Source: Aquimarina sp. U1-2 (GTDB taxonomy: Bacteria > Bacteroidota > Bacteroidia > Flavobacteriales > Flavobacteriaceae). From it: a stretch of 64,000 nucleotides of DNA. Shown one piece after another: positions 48,692-58,383 of the stretch. The stretch lies in contig NZ_JAGKIK010000015.1 in assembly GCF_017897595.1 (NCBI RefSeq), positions 1 through 64,000 of the forward strand, written 5' to 3'. The notes beneath the pieces were generated by a model that did no database searches, was not told where the DNA came from, and saw nothing but the letters and a program-made list of their open reading frames with translations. Position numbers and translations under genes: made by a program. Each line of letters begins with the position of its first letter. Position 1 is the first letter of the stretch.

Positions 48692-50062
48692 TTATAATTC
48701 TCTAACTGCTTCTTTAAATTGTCTTCCGCGTTCTTCATAATTTTTGAACAGGTCAAAACTTGCGCATGCCGGGGATAAGAGAACATTCTCATTTCGCTCA
48801 GCGATTTTATAGGCAATGTTTACGGCTTCTTTCATAGATTGCGTTTCAGAAATAGCATCTACACAATTTCCGAAAGCATTAATAATTTTGGTATTGTCTA
48901 CACCCAAACAGATAATAGCCTTCACTTTTTCATTCACCAGCGCATATAATTCTGAATAGTCATTTCCCTTATCTATTCCACCAACAATCCATATAGTAGG
49001 AGATTTCATGGCATCCAGCGCATAAAATGCTGCATTTACATTGGTCGCTTTTGAATCATTGATATATTGTACATTATTGATCTTAAGCACATTCTCTAGT
49101 CTATGTTCAACTCCGTGAAAATTTTCAAGACATTCTCGAATCGTAGTCTTTCGAATTTTTAGTAATTGTGAAACCGTGGCTGCGGCCATCGCGTTTTTCA
49201 CGTTATGATTGCCCTTTAGCGATAAATCTGTTGTTGGCATGATGAATTTGTTGTTATCTATGGTTATTTTTATTTTTCCGTTTTCTAAACATGCTCCATT
49301 TTTCACTTCTCTTCGTAATGAAAATGGTAGTAATCTTGATGGAATGGGATACTTTTCTAAATACGTTGTTATCACTTCATCATCTGCATCATAAATGAAA
49401 TAATCCTGTTCGGTTTGATTCATTACGATCCTGAATTTTGAAGCGATGTAATTTTCAAAGTTATATTCGTATCGATCCAGATGATCTGGAGTAATATTGA
49501 GCAATATTGCAATATGCGGAGCAAAATTTTGTATGCCATCCAATTGAAAACTACTAAGCTCAAGCACATAATAGGGAGCATCATTTTGCGCCACTTGTTT
49601 GGCAAAGCTGTCTCCGATATTTCCAGCCATATTCACATGAAGTCCACCGTGCTTTAATACATGATGTGTAAGCATGGTAGACGTTGTTTTGCCGTTACTG
49701 CCTGTTATACCCACAATTGAGGCATTTGTATAGCGTGCGGCAAATTCAATTTCAGAAATCACCGAAGTTTTCTGAGCCTTCAATTGTTGTACGATTTCAA
49801 CTTTATCAGGAATACCCGGACTCTTCATTACTACATCTGCATTTAGAATCTTGGGCGCTGTGTGCTGCTCCTCTTCCCATTCAATTTCAAAATTTCTAAG
49901 AACTTCTTTATAATGATCTGTAATCATTCCGTTGTCAGAAATAAAAACATGGTATCCTTCTTTTTTACCAAGAATTGCGGTTCCTACGCCACTTTCTCCT
50001 GCTCCCAAAACCACTAATCGATTTCTGGTTCCTGTTTCCTGGTTTCTGGTTTCTTTCTTCAT
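48692..50062 (-). CDS. murD: UDP-N-acetylmuramoylalanine--D-glutamate ligase
   Basis: A 456-aa Mur ligase that adds D-Glu to UDP-MurNAc-L-Ala. Residues 15-27 carry the N-terminal nucleotide motif VVLGAGESGVGTA, the P-loop is GSNGKTTST, followed by the LELSSFQLDG and LLNITPDHLDRY blocks typical of MurD; NDSKATN marks the C-terminal domain. The first 14 residues (KKETRNQETGTRN) have no counterpart in the family. They are encoded by imperfect 7-bp repeats that begin just after the ATG; family sequence begins at RLVVLG. The next gene, ftsW, is 70 nt away. Confidence 0.96.
   Translation of the reverse strand: MKKETRNQETGTRNRLVVLGAGESGVGTAILGKKEGYHVFISDNGMITDHYKEVLRNFEIEWEEEQHTAPKILNADVVMKSPGIPDKVEIVQQLKAQKTSVISEIEFAARYTNASIVGITGSNGKTTSTMLTHHVLKHGGLHVNMAGNIGDSFAKQVAQNDAPYYVLELSSFQLDGIQNFAPHIAILLNITPDHLDRYEYNFENYIASKFRIVMNQTEQDYFIYDADDEVITTYLEKYPIPSRLLPFSLRREVKNGACLENGKIKITIDNNKFIMPTTDLSLKGNHNVKNAMAAATVSQLLKIRKTTIRECLENFHGVEHRLENVLKINNVQYINDSKATNVNAAFYALDAMKSPTIWIVGGIDKGNDYSELYALVNEKVKAIICLGVDNTKIINAFGNCVDAISETQSMKEAVNIAYKIAERNENVLLSPACASFDLFKNYEERGRQFKEAVREL
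50026..50053 (-). repeat. Heptanucleotide tandem repeat within the 5' end of murD
   Basis: Four consecutive 7-bp units on the plus strand, TGGTTCC, TGTTTCC, TGGTTTC and TGGTTTC (GAAACCA-like in the coding strand). They are in the coding sequence just after the start codon, and a flanking CGATTTC is a degenerate fifth unit. The unit length is not a multiple of three, so each unit is read in a different frame. Confidence 0.8.
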
Positions 50063-50096
50063 AAACTCTTCAATCCAAAATCATACATCTTAAATC

Positions 50097-51329
50097 CTAC
50101 CTTACTTTTAATGTAATCACAGCGATAATGGCCAAGAAAATCCCAACGATCCAAAACCTGGTCACGATCTTACTTTCATGAATTCCTTTTTTTTGATAAT
50201 GATGATGTAAAGGAGACATTAAAAATATTCTTCTACCTTCTCCAAACTTCTTTCTTGTATATTTAAACCAACTTACCTGCATCATCACCGACAAGGTTTC
50301 GATAAAAAATATGCCACATAAAATGGGGATTAAAAATTCTTTACGAATCGCTATTGCTATTACGGCTATTATTCCGCCAATCGTTAAACTACCCGTATCC
50401 CCCATAAAAACTTGAGCGGGATAGGTATTGTACCACAAAAAGCCAACTAACGATCCTGCAAAAGCTGTTATAAAAATGGTCATCTCTCCCGAATTTGGAA
50501 TGTACATGACGTTGAGATAGTCTGAAAAGATGATATTCCCCGAAACCCATGCAAAAAGCGCCAGTGCAAGCACGATAATGGCAGACGAACCTGCAGCCAA
50601 GCCATCAATCCCATCAGTGAGATTAGCACCATTGGATACTGCTGTAACAATAAATATGACGATCGGTATAAAAATTAACCATGCGTACTTTGTCATATCC
50701 GGACTTATCCAGGTGATTAAATCTGAATAATCAAACTCATTATTCTTAAAAAAAGGAATGGTAGTTTTTGTGGATTTAACAGCAGGATAAAAATCTGCAC
50801 TTTCATTATTAGATCGTTCTACAATCACAGTATCTGCATTTGCTTTTTCCTGTCTTACCGTAATGTCTTCATGAAAATACATGGTGCAACCTACGATAAG
50901 GCCTAAACCTACCTGACCAATTACTTTAAATTTTCCTGCCAAGCCTTCTTTATCTTTCTTTTTAATTTTTAGAAAATCATCTGTAAAACCGATGACACCC
51001 ATCCATATCGTGGTCATAATGAGCAAAATCACATAAATGTTATCGAGTTTCGCTAGTAAAAGAACAGGAACCAGTGTAGATAAGATGATGATGATCCCAC
51101 CCATAGTTGGTGTTCCCGCCTTTTCACTTTGACCTTCTAGACCTAACTCACGTATACTTTCCCCCAGTTGTTTTTTTTGAAGAAACCTTATGATTCGTTT
51201 ACCATAGATCGTAGAGAGCAACAACGATACTATGATAGCAATTGCCGCTCGAAAGGTTATGAATTGAAATAATGTAGCCCCAGGGAACTGGTACTCATTT
51301 TCCAAATATTCGAATATATAGTATAACAT
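50097..51329 (-). CDS. mraY: Phospho-N-acetylmuramoyl-pentapeptide transferase
   Basis: A 410-aa polytopic membrane enzyme that makes lipid I from UDP-MurNAc-pentapeptide and undecaprenyl phosphate. The catalytic blocks are GFTDDFLK with the paired Asp, [12 protein letters not shown], and [21 protein letters not shown] lies at the C-terminal loop. It is about 50 residues longer than E. coli MraY because of a periplasmic insert around residues 170-215, common in this phylum. It is flanked by murE and murD. Confidence 0.97.
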   Translation of the reverse strand: MLYYIFEYLENEYQFPGATLFQFITFRAAIAIIVSLLLSTIYGKRIIRFLQKKQLGESIRELGLEGQSEKAGTPTMGGIIIILSTLVPVLLLAKLDNIYVILLIMTTIWMGVIGFTDDFLKIKKKDKEGLAGKFKVIGQVGLGLIVGCTMYFHEDITVRQEKANADTVIVERSNNESADFYPAVKSTKTTIPFFKNNEFDYSDLITWISPDMTKYAWLIFIPIVIFIVTAVSNGANLTDGIDGLAAGSSAIIVLALALFAWVSGNIIFSDYLNVMYIPNSGEMTIFITAFAGSLVGFLWYNTYPAQVFMGDTGSLTIGGIIAVIAIAIRKEFLIPILCGIFFIETLSVMMQVSWFKYTRKKFGEGRRIFLMSPLHHHYQKKGIHESKIVTRFWIVGIFLAIIAVITLKVR

Positions 51330-51375
51330 AAATCACTACCTTTTTGCGACGCATACCTTATGGTGCATCGAGGGT

Positions 51376-52839
51376 TTACTTGTTTAGCTTTTTTAACTCT
51401 TCTTTTACAATGATAAAATCATCAAAATCGGCTCGTTTTCCATTAATTTCCTGATACGTTTCATGACCTTTACCGGCTATGAGGATGATATCATTTTTTT
51501 CTGCTATTTGACATGCAGTTTTAATGGCTTGTTTTCTGTCTGTTATTGATAATGTTTTTTTATAATCCTGCGGCTCTACCCCTTTTTCGATATCTTCAAT
51601 AATTTGATTAGGGTTTTCTGTTCTAGGGTTATCACTAGTAAATATGGCTTTATTGCTTAATTTTGCAGCGATATTTCCCATCACCGGTCGTTTAATTTTG
51701 TCTCTATCTCCGCCACAGCCCACTACTGTGATTAAAGTTTCATTATTTGTACGAATGTCATTGATAGTTTCTAATACATTTTTGAGTGCATCAGGGGTAT
51801 GCGCATAATCGACTATTGCTGTAATTTTTTCTTCGGAAATTAAATATTGAAATCTACCACTTACACTTTGTAGATCACTAATAAGCTGTAGCGTTTCTAA
51901 TGTTTCTAATCCCAGCAACTCTGAAGCTGCAAAAATTGCCAGTAAATTATAGGCATTAAAACTACCAATAAGCTTGGTCCATACTTCATGATCATTAATC
52001 TTTAAAAGCAAGCCTTCTAAGTTATTCTCTAAAATTTGCCCTCTATAATCAGCATATGATTTTAACGCATAACTATATTGTTTTGCCTTAGTATTTTGAA
52101 GCATAAAAGCTCCATTTTTATCATCACCATTGGTTAAAGCAAATGCATGGGCCGGTAACCCATCAAAAAAAGCCTTTTTAACGTCTCTATACTCTCTAAA
52201 TGTATTATGATAATCCAGGTGATCGTGAGATAGGTTTGTAAAGATACCTCCCGCAAAAGTAAGCCCATCAGTACGCTTTTGGTGAATACCATGAGAACTC
52301 ACTTCCATAAAGCAATATTCTACTCCGGCGGCATTCATTTCTTTGAGATAATAGTTAATGGTTAAAGAATCAGGTGTGGTATGCGTAGCTTCATACTCCT
52401 GGGTATCTACTAAAATTTTTACTGTAGAAAGTAGTCCTACCTTGAAACCTGCTTTTTGAAAAAGCTGATAGAGTAACGAGGCGATAGTTGTCTTCCCGTT
52501 GGTACCTGTTACTCCTACTAATTTTAGATTATCTGAAGGGGAACCAAAATAATTAGAAGCCATAATGGCCAAAGCAGATTGTGTGTTTTCAACTACAATA
52601 TACGTAACACCGTTAACTTGTACATCGGGAATTTTTTCGCAAACTATTGCGCTTGCGCCCAAATCTATGGCTTTCTCAATAAAATCATGCCCGTCTGATA
52701 CCGTTCCGCGTATGGCCACAAAAACAACGTCTTGAACAACTTTTCTAGAATCAAATACTATCTTATTGATTTTTAAGGTGGTACTGCCCACGACAGCATT
52801 CATAGCAACTTTATATAATATGTCTTTTAGTTCTATCAC
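51376..52839 (-). CDS. murE: UDP-MurNAc-tripeptide synthetase, meso-diaminopimelate adding
   Basis: A 487-aa Mur ligase. The P-loop is GTNGKTTIAS near residue 112, followed by MEVSSHGIHQKR and the LSHDHLDYH block. The C-terminal domain has DNPRTENP: the DNPR motif is the known mark of MurE enzymes that add meso-diaminopimelate rather than lysine, so the peptidoglycan should be of the meso-DAP type. Its start overlaps the ftsI stop by 4 nt. Confidence 0.97.
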   Translation of the reverse strand: MIELKDILYKVAMNAVVGSTTLKINKIVFDSRKVVQDVVFVAIRGTVSDGHDFIEKAIDLGASAIVCEKIPDVQVNGVTYIVVENTQSALAIMASNYFGSPSDNLKLVGVTGTNGKTTIASLLYQLFQKAGFKVGLLSTVKILVDTQEYEATHTTPDSLTINYYLKEMNAAGVEYCFMEVSSHGIHQKRTDGLTFAGGIFTNLSHDHLDYHNTFREYRDVKKAFFDGLPAHAFALTNGDDKNGAFMLQNTKAKQYSYALKSYADYRGQILENNLEGLLLKINDHEVWTKLIGSFNAYNLLAIFAASELLGLETLETLQLISDLQSVSGRFQYLISEEKITAIVDYAHTPDALKNVLETINDIRTNNETLITVVGCGGDRDKIKRPVMGNIAAKLSNKAIFTSDNPRTENPNQIIEDIEKGVEPQDYKKTLSITDRKQAIKTACQIAEKNDIILIAGKGHETYQEINGKRADFDDFIIVKEELKKLNK

Positions 52840-54830
52840 GATAATTCTAGTCTAACTATTTCGTTCCTTTTAACTTTGGTACCTGGTGCGATGGATTGTT
52901 TAGCTACCTTGCCTGCGCCTTTTAGTTCGACTTTTAGTCCCATATTCTCTAAAAGAGAAATTACATCCATCGCAGGCATCCCTTTTACATTGGGCATTAT
53001 GGTTTTATACTTTTGGGCATTTCTAAAGTATTTTTCATAACTATTCCCCACAGACTTACTTTCTGCAACTGCATATGAAACCTCATCGATTACAGGTATA
53101 TCGTTATATATTTTGGTAGCAATAGTTTTAAAAACAGGAGCAGCAACCTCGCTGCCATAATACCCCTTCTTTTTATTAGGTTTATGAATAACCACAATAC
53201 AAGAGTAGATAGGTTCTTCTGCAGGAAAATACCCTGCAAAGGATGATATATACTCTCGTTCTTTATCTTTACCATAGTTACCCCAACACGTCCCTGTTTT
53301 TCCTGCAATTAGAAAGTTATCACTCTTAATATTGTCTGCTGTTCCTCTTTTAACTACGTTTACCATCATTTCCTGGACAATTTTGGCCGTTTTTTTCGAA
53401 CAAATTGTCGGATTGATAATTTGTTTATCAAATCGCTCTCTTGTTTTATTCCAGGTTTTTACTTCTTTAATAAATCGGGGTTTTACCATTTCCCCATCGT
53501 TGGCAATTGCATTGTAGAAGGCTAATGTTTGTAACGGTGTAATTGCAACACCGTAGCCATGAGCCATCCATGGTAATGTAGTACCATACCAATCTTTATC
53601 TCCCGGGTATGGAATTTTAGGCACACCTTCGCCTTTGATTGATAAATCTAGCGTTTCCCCTAAGCCCATATTGATGAGACGATCCACAAATTTTCTGGGG
53701 TTATCTTTATAGTTTTGATTAATCATTTTTGCAAAAGCTGTGTTTGACGAAAGTTCAAAAGCTTTTGCTGCAGAAATTTTACCATAGCCACCCCATTTTG
53801 AATCTCTTACAATTCTATCATAAAATTTCACCCTACCATTCTCTGTATCGATTACATAGCTAGAATCTATAACCTTATCTTCTAAGGCAGCCACCATGGT
53901 CATTAATTTGAATGTAGAACCCGGTTCGTGCGACTCTCCTACGGCATAATTCAATTTTTCATAATATTTGCCGGCTCGAGTTCGACCTAAATTAGATATT
54001 GCTTTAATCTCTCCGGTTTTGGTTTCCATCACCACAACAGTTCCGTGCTCGGCCTCAAATCTCTCTAATTGACCAAGTAGTGCGTGATGCGCAATATCCT
54101 GTATATTTACATCGATCGTAGAAACAACATCAAAACCATCTCTAGGTTCTACTTCGTTGGCATCTCCTATAGGTTTCCATTGATTTTTTGCAATTTTTTG
54201 CTTTTTTCTTTTACCTTCTTTTCCTCTTAAAAATGGACCGTATGCTCCTTCTAAACCAACTCGGGTATAATAGCCGTTTTCATCCCTTCTTTCATAACCT
54301 ACAGTACGTTCTGCAATTTTGCCAATAGGATGCTCTCTAACCGTAGTTTGCTCAACGATGAAGCCACCGCGATTTGCACCAAATCGAAATAAGGGAAACT
54401 CTTTTACCCGCATATATTGAGAATACCCAATATTTCTACGAATTAACAAATACCTATTTCTATTCGCTCTGGCCGTTCGAATTAATTTATCATAGTAGGT
54501 TACTGGTTTTCCAAACTCTTTGGAAAGAGATTGACACAGTGGCTTTACAAACTTTCTAAAATCCTTATCAGTAACCGTAAGAGCATCAAATCTAATCGTA
54601 TATTTAGGTACCGAGGTTGCTAATAGGTTACCTTTACTATCATAAAGATTACCACGATTAGCAGGAATATCAAATGTTTTAAAAACTCTTTCTTGCGCTT
54701 TTTTTCTATAGGCGTCGCCTTCTACAAATTGTATGTTGACCAATTTTATCATTACGACAATAGCAAAAATGAATAGACAAGCTGCTACAAAATACAATCG
54801 ATTTAATATGTTTTTTTCTTGTATGGCCAA
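52836..54830 (-). CDS. ftsI: Septal penicillin-binding protein FtsI (transpeptidase) with PASTA domain
   Basis: A 664-aa class B penicillin-binding protein. One N-terminal membrane helix (residues 12-30) is followed by the dimerisation domain (RGNLYDSKGNLLA) and the transpeptidase: SxxK in GSTFKLM, SxN in SSNTAF and KTGT in AGKTGTCWG. The last 60 residues (MPNVKGMPAMDVISLLENMG) form one PASTA domain, which proteobacterial FtsI lacks. Together with FtsW it should make septal wall. It lies 3 nt after ftsL and overlaps murE. Confidence 0.96.
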   Translation of the reverse strand: MAIQEKNILNRLYFVAACLFIFAIVVMIKLVNIQFVEGDAYRKKAQERVFKTFDIPANRGNLYDSKGNLLATSVPKYTIRFDALTVTDKDFRKFVKPLCQSLSKEFGKPVTYYDKLIRTARANRNRYLLIRRNIGYSQYMRVKEFPLFRFGANRGGFIVEQTTVREHPIGKIAERTVGYERRDENGYYTRVGLEGAYGPFLRGKEGKRKKQKIAKNQWKPIGDANEVEPRDGFDVVSTIDVNIQDIAHHALLGQLERFEAEHGTVVVMETKTGEIKAISNLGRTRAGKYYEKLNYAVGESHEPGSTFKLMTMVAALEDKVIDSSYVIDTENGRVKFYDRIVRDSKWGGYGKISAAKAFELSSNTAFAKMINQNYKDNPRKFVDRLINMGLGETLDLSIKGEGVPKIPYPGDKDWYGTTLPWMAHGYGVAITPLQTLAFYNAIANDGEMVKPRFIKEVKTWNKTRERFDKQIINPTICSKKTAKIVQEMMVNVVKRGTADNIKSDNFLIAGKTGTCWGNYGKDKEREYISSFAGYFPAEEPIYSCIVVIHKPNKKKGYYGSEVAAPVFKTIATKIYNDIPVIDEVSYAVAESKSVGNSYEKYFRNAQKYKTIMPNVKGMPAMDVISLLENMGLKVELKGAGKVAKQSIAPGTKVKRNEIVRLELS

Positions 54831-54833
54831 CTG

Positions 54834-55145
54834 CTACTGTTTTACTATTATTTTTTGAGGGGGCGTAGTAGGTCGCTTTAATCCCTCTTGTGTCATTTTT
54901 CTAATTATGGAAGATTCCATTTTGAGCTTCATCAATTCTGTTTTTCCGTCTACAAATTGTGTTCTTAGTTCTCGTACTTCATCATTCAATTTCGCGATTT
55001 TATGCACTTTACTTTCTGCATTATGCGAGCTAGCAATCATAATAATTGCCAAAAACGAAAGAAATAGGAGCATCCTCCAATTTTTCATCGCATCATCGGC
55101 GATGAGAAACTTTCCTTTTAGTATGTCATAAACCGTTTGTTTCAT
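54834..55145 (-). CDS. ftsL: FtsL-like cell division protein
   Basis: A 103-aa bitopic protein: cytoplasmic N-terminus, one membrane helix (MLLFLSFLAIIMIASS, about residues 26-42) and a periplasmic coiled coil of about 45 residues (VHKIAKLNDEVRELRTQFV). FtsL sequences are hardly conserved; the call rests on topology and on its place between rsmH and ftsI, where FtsL is always found. Confidence 0.85.
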   Translation of the reverse strand: MKQTVYDILKGKFLIADDAMKNWRMLLFLSFLAIIMIASSHNAESKVHKIAKLNDEVRELRTQFVDGKTELMKLKMESSIIRKMTQEGLKRPTTPPQKIIVKQ

Positions 55146-55254
55146 ACGTTTAAATCTGTTTATATTTTTTGTTTCTTAGTTGTCAGATGGAATCGCCATA
55201 TCATCATATCGGCGGGTATCATCTTCATTGTTATGGCTTATTTCATACGCGCAT

Positions 55255-56160
55255 TTATATTCTTTCAGCTACTCTTAATTTTGCGCTTCGCGCCCGATTA
55301 TTTATTTCAATTTCTTGAGGAGAAGGAACAATAAATCCCCCAACTTTTTTGAAAGGAACCGATACATTACCATATAAGTCTTTCTCGGGTTCTCCTTCAA
55401 ACATTCCATTTCTTATGAATCGTTTTACAAGTCTATCTTCTAGAGAGTGATAAGAAATCAAACTTATCCTACCGCCTTTATCCAATAATTCTAAAGTCTG
55501 TAACAAAAATTCTTTTAAAACTTCTATTTCTTGATTTACTTCAATTCGTATCGCCTGATAGATTTGTGCCAATAGCTTATGCTCTTTATGTTTAGGCAAA
55601 AAAGGGCGCAATATTTCTTTTAAAGCTTCACTGGTTTTTACAGGCTTTTCATTTCTGGCTTCAACTATGCTCCTGGCCAGTTTAGGAGCGTTGCGCAATT
55701 CGCCATACGTCAAAAAAACAGTTCGCAGTGCTGTTTCTTCATAGTTGTTTACGACTTCGTAAGCCGAAAGTGTACCTTTTTGATCCATCCTCATATCTAG
55801 ATCAGCATCAAAGCGCGTTGAAAAACCTCGCTCTGCAACATCGAATTGATGAGACGATACGCCAAAATCACCTAAAATGCCGTTTACCTTCTTAATTCCG
55901 TAGAACCTAAGAAAGCGTTTGATGAACCTAAAATTTTCATTGATCAAAGTAAACCGATCATCTTTGATCTCATTGGCTAAAGCATCCTGATCTTGATCAA
56001 ACGCAAATAATCTACCTTGTGCATTCAGCCTTTCTAAAATTGCTCTAGAATGACCGCCACCACCAAAGGTTACATCAACGTACACCCCATCGGGCTCAAT
56101 TGCAAGTCCGTCTACGGTCTCTTTTAGTAACACTGGATTATGATATTCGGTTTGCTTCAT
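55255..56160 (-). CDS. rsmH: 16S rRNA (cytosine-1402-N4)-methyltransferase
   Basis: A 301-aa SAM-dependent enzyme that methylates C1402 in 16S rRNA. The SAM-binding motif is DVTFGGGGHSRAIL (residues 29-42), then LFAFDQDQDA, GILGDFGVSSHQFD, FDADLDMRMD and the ISYHSLEDRLVKRF block near the end. It follows mraZ by 64 nt (stop at 56225 to this start) and precedes ftsL by 109 nt. Confidence 0.97.
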   Translation of the reverse strand: MKQTEYHNPVLLKETVDGLAIEPDGVYVDVTFGGGGHSRAILERLNAQGRLFAFDQDQDALANEIKDDRFTLINENFRFIKRFLRFYGIKKVNGILGDFGVSSHQFDVAERGFSTRFDADLDMRMDQKGTLSAYEVVNNYEETALRTVFLTYGELRNAPKLARSIVEARNEKPVKTSEALKEILRPFLPKHKEHKLLAQIYQAIRIEVNQEIEVLKEFLLQTLELLDKGGRISLISYHSLEDRLVKRFIRNGMFEGEPEKDLYGNVSVPFKKVGGFIVPSPQEIEINNRARSAKLRVAERI

Positions 56161-56224
56161 ATCTTATTTTCCTATCCCACTCAAAACATCGATATTGATG
56201 ACTACAGTTTCAATCATTTTATTA

Positions 56225-56692
56225 TCATTTTAGGGGTAACTCTTCATCTAACCCCATTACCTCTTCCGCTAAATCTGCAAAATCTACAGTATCTTCATCG
56301 ATGGTTTTCTCGTACTGATCTTTATCCCATATTTCAATAATATTTACGGCAGAAGACAATACCAATTCTTTAGTAATACCCGCAAAACTTATTAAATCTT
56401 TGGGTATCAACAGGCGACCAGTACTATCAATTTCTACAACTTTGACTCCTGCAGTAAATCTTCTAATAAAATCATTATTCTTTTTTTTAAAACGATTTAG
56501 TGTATTGATTTTTTGCATCAAAAGGTTCCATTCTGCCATAGGATATAATTCTAAACACGACTGAAACACCGACCTTTTTAACACAAAACCTTCTTGCAAC
56601 ACGGGCGAAAGTTGTTTCTTAAAAGCCACAGGTATCATAAGACGCCCTTTGGCATCAGCTTTACATTCATATGTACCGATTAGACTTACCAC
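56225..56692 (-). CDS. mraZ: Transcriptional regulator MraZ
   Basis: A 155-aa protein of two AbrB-like half-domains: GTYECKADAKGRLMIP at the start and VVEIDSTGRLLIPKDL in the second half, each with the DxKGR-type motif. MraZ represses the mra operon by binding spaced repeats in front of its own gene. The GTG at 56692 (MVSLIGTYECK) matches the usual beginning of the family better than the TTG four codons upstream, and leaves about 20 nt of leader after the predicted promoter. A longer acidic tail than in E. coli closes the protein. Confidence 0.94.
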   Translation of the reverse strand: MVSLIGTYECKADAKGRLMIPVAFKKQLSPVLQEGFVLKRSVFQSCLELYPMAEWNLLMQKINTLNRFKKKNNDFIRRFTAGVKVVEIDSTGRLLIPKDLISFAGITKELVLSSAVNIIEIWDKDQYEKTIDEDTVDFADLAEEVMGLDEELPLK

Positions 56693-56718
56693 TTTGTATT
56701 CCAAAACGTTTAATTAGT

Positions 56719-56726
56719 CAAATATA
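56719..56726 (-). promoter_or_regulatory. -7 box of the mra/dcw promoter
   Basis: On the leftward strand this reads TATATTTG, a perfect TAnnTTTG box, 26 nt from the preferred mraZ start codon. A clear -33 TTTG is not present at the usual distance; the MraZ-box repeats occupy that place. Confidence 0.55.
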
Positions 56727-56737
56727 TTGAAAAATTT

Positions 56738-56762
56738 ACCACAATTTACCACAATTTACCAC
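56738..56762 (-). promoter_or_regulatory. MraZ-box operator: three direct repeats with 10-bp period
   Basis: ACCAC occurs at 56738, 56748 and 56758 (GTGGT on the coding strand), each separated by the same AATTT spacer; an inverted GTGGT lies at 56777-56781. MraZ of other bacteria binds three or four 5-bp repeats spaced by 5 bp in front of mraZ, as the E. coli TGGGN boxes. Here the boxes lie just upstream of the -7 box, where bound MraZ would block RNA polymerase. Confidence 0.7.
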
Positions 56763-56938
56763 ATTGTTAATAAGTTGTGGTCTGGAAACACCACGTATTG
56801 GCATCAAAAATTTTAAAAATTTGTCTTTCAATGCGCTAGCTCGAAGCTCATAAAATTTCGAATTTGATAGTTTAGAAAACCTGTTTTAGGTATGAAAATG
56901 AATTCTTAAAATTCATGCTGTAGTATTGATAAAAAATC

Positions 56939-56968
56939 TTTAAACTAATTATGAAAATGCTATATTTG
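56939..56968 (+). promoter_or_regulatory. Putative promoter of the alpha/beta hydrolase gene
   Basis: TTTA at 56939-56942 and a perfect TATATTTG box at 56961-56968 are 18 nt apart, near the phylum consensus of TTTG-N19-TAnnTTTG. The start codon follows 26 nt after the box. Confidence 0.45.
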
Positions 56969-56993
56969 CTTTTAATTCTTGTAAGAAGTATTA

Positions 56994-57764
56994 ATGAGGC
57001 ACGAATTACAAAAAGACGGAAAATTTAGGTATCTAAACGTTGGAGAAGGCACACCAATCATCATTTTACACGGACTGATGGGTGGTCTAAGCAACTTTGA
57101 AGGTGTAGCCTCGTATTTTCCAGAACATGGGTATAAAGTACTTATTCCTGAACTTCCCGTATATACTTTACCGCTGATAAAAACAAAGGTGAGCACCTAT
57201 GCCAGATATCTCAAAGATTTTATCGAGCAAATGGGGTATGGTGATAAAGAGGTTATTCTTCTTGGAAATTCTCTGGGTGGTCATATTGCGTTGTTATGCA
57301 CCAAAATGTATCCTGAAAAGGTTAAGGGTCTCGTTATTACTGGCAGCTCGGGATTATATGAAAGTGCTATGGGAGAAAGCTATCCTAAGCGTGGTGACTA
57401 TGAATATATAAAAGCAAAAGCTGAAAATGTATTTTATGACCCCGCTATTGCTACCAAAGAGATCGTTGATGAGGTATATGCTACAGTTAATGACCGTAAT
57501 AAACTTATTAGAACCTTGGCTATTGCAAAAAGTGCCATACGACATAATATGGCAAAAGATCTTCCTAAAATGCATACGCCAACCTGTATTATTTGGGGTA
57601 AAGATGACAATGTAACACCACCCGAAGTTGCCGACGATTTTGATCGATTATTACCTGATTCAAATTTGTACTGGATTGATCAATGCGGGCACGCCGCCAT
57701 GATGGAGCATCCTGAAAAGTTCAATGCGCTATTGCACAACTGGTTACAAGAACGAAATTTCTAA
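56994..57764 (+). CDS. Alpha/beta hydrolase
   Basis: A 256-aa hydrolase of the alpha/beta fold without a signal peptide. Oxyanion region is LHGLMGGLSNF; the nucleophile Ser lies in GNSLGGH (near residue 96), the acid in WGKDDNVTPP and the His in DQCGHAAMMEHP. Similar proteins are esterases or carbon-carbon hydrolases of the MhpC kind, and the substrate is not known. engB begins 14 nt after its stop, so they are probably one transcript, as in other flavobacteria. Confidence 0.88.
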   Translation: MRHELQKDGKFRYLNVGEGTPIIILHGLMGGLSNFEGVASYFPEHGYKVLIPELPVYTLPLIKTKVSTYARYLKDFIEQMGYGDKEVILLGNSLGGHIALLCTKMYPEKVKGLVITGSSGLYESAMGESYPKRGDYEYIKAKAENVFYDPAIATKEIVDEVYATVNDRNKLIRTLAIAKSAIRHNMAKDLPKMHTPTCIIWGKDDNVTPPEVADDFDRLLPDSNLYWIDQCGHAAMMEHPEKFNALLHNWLQERNF

Positions 57765-57777
57765 ATACTATCGTACT

Positions 57778-58383
57778 ATGAAAATCAGTAGCGCTGAATT
57801 TGTGATGAGTAACAGCGATGTCTCTAAATGCCCAAAAGATAAGTTGCCAGAATATGCTTTTATAGGCAGGTCTAATGTGGGCAAATCTTCATTAATCAAT
57901 ATGCTTACCAACAAAAAAAGTTTGGCAAAAACTTCGGGGCGACCTGGTAAAACGCAATTGATTAATCACTTCATTATCAACAAAACCTGGTTTTTGGTAG
58001 ATTTACCAGGGTACGGTTATGCCAGAGTATCAAAATCTGCAAAAAAAGTATTTCAGAAGTTCATCACCACCTATTTTTCTAAGCGCACACAACTAGTTTG
58101 TGCATTTGTTTTGGTAGACTGTAGACATGAACCTCAAAAAATCGATCTTGAATTCATGCAATGGCTGGGTGAACATCAAATTCCGTTTTGTATCATTTTT
58201 ACCAAAGCGGATAAACTCACAAAGACCAAATTACCCACTCAAATTAATACATATATTAATGAGATGCTTAAGTACTGGTCAGAAATGCCGCAATATTTTA
58301 TTACCTCATCGTCTTCTGGATTGGGAAAAGATGAAGTCCTTGCCTATATCGATAGCATTAATTCTCAATTAAAAATTTCTTGA
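57778..58383 (+). CDS. engB: Ribosome biogenesis GTP-binding protein EngB (YihA/YsxC)
   Basis: A 201-aa GTPase needed for 50S subunit assembly. G1 is GRSNVGKSSLI (residues 29-39), G2 lies at the SGRPGKTQ segment, G3 is VDLPGYGYA, G4 is FTKADK and G5 is TSSSSG. The ATG at 57778 begins the family N-terminus (MKISSAEFV); an in-frame ATG 18 codons upstream lies within the hydrolase gene. Confidence 0.96.
   Translation: MKISSAEFVMSNSDVSKCPKDKLPEYAFIGRSNVGKSSLINMLTNKKSLAKTSGRPGKTQLINHFIINKTWFLVDLPGYGYARVSKSAKKVFQKFITTYFSKRTQLVCAFVLVDCRHEPQKIDLEFMQWLGEHQIPFCIIFTKADKLTKTKLPTQINTYINEMLKYWSEMPQYFITSSSSGLGKDEVLAYIDSINSQLKIS

Noticed and set aside
40844..56704. Division cluster as an unusual system
   Set aside because: Gene order and content are ordinary for Flavobacteriaceae; only the murD tract and the operator are notable.
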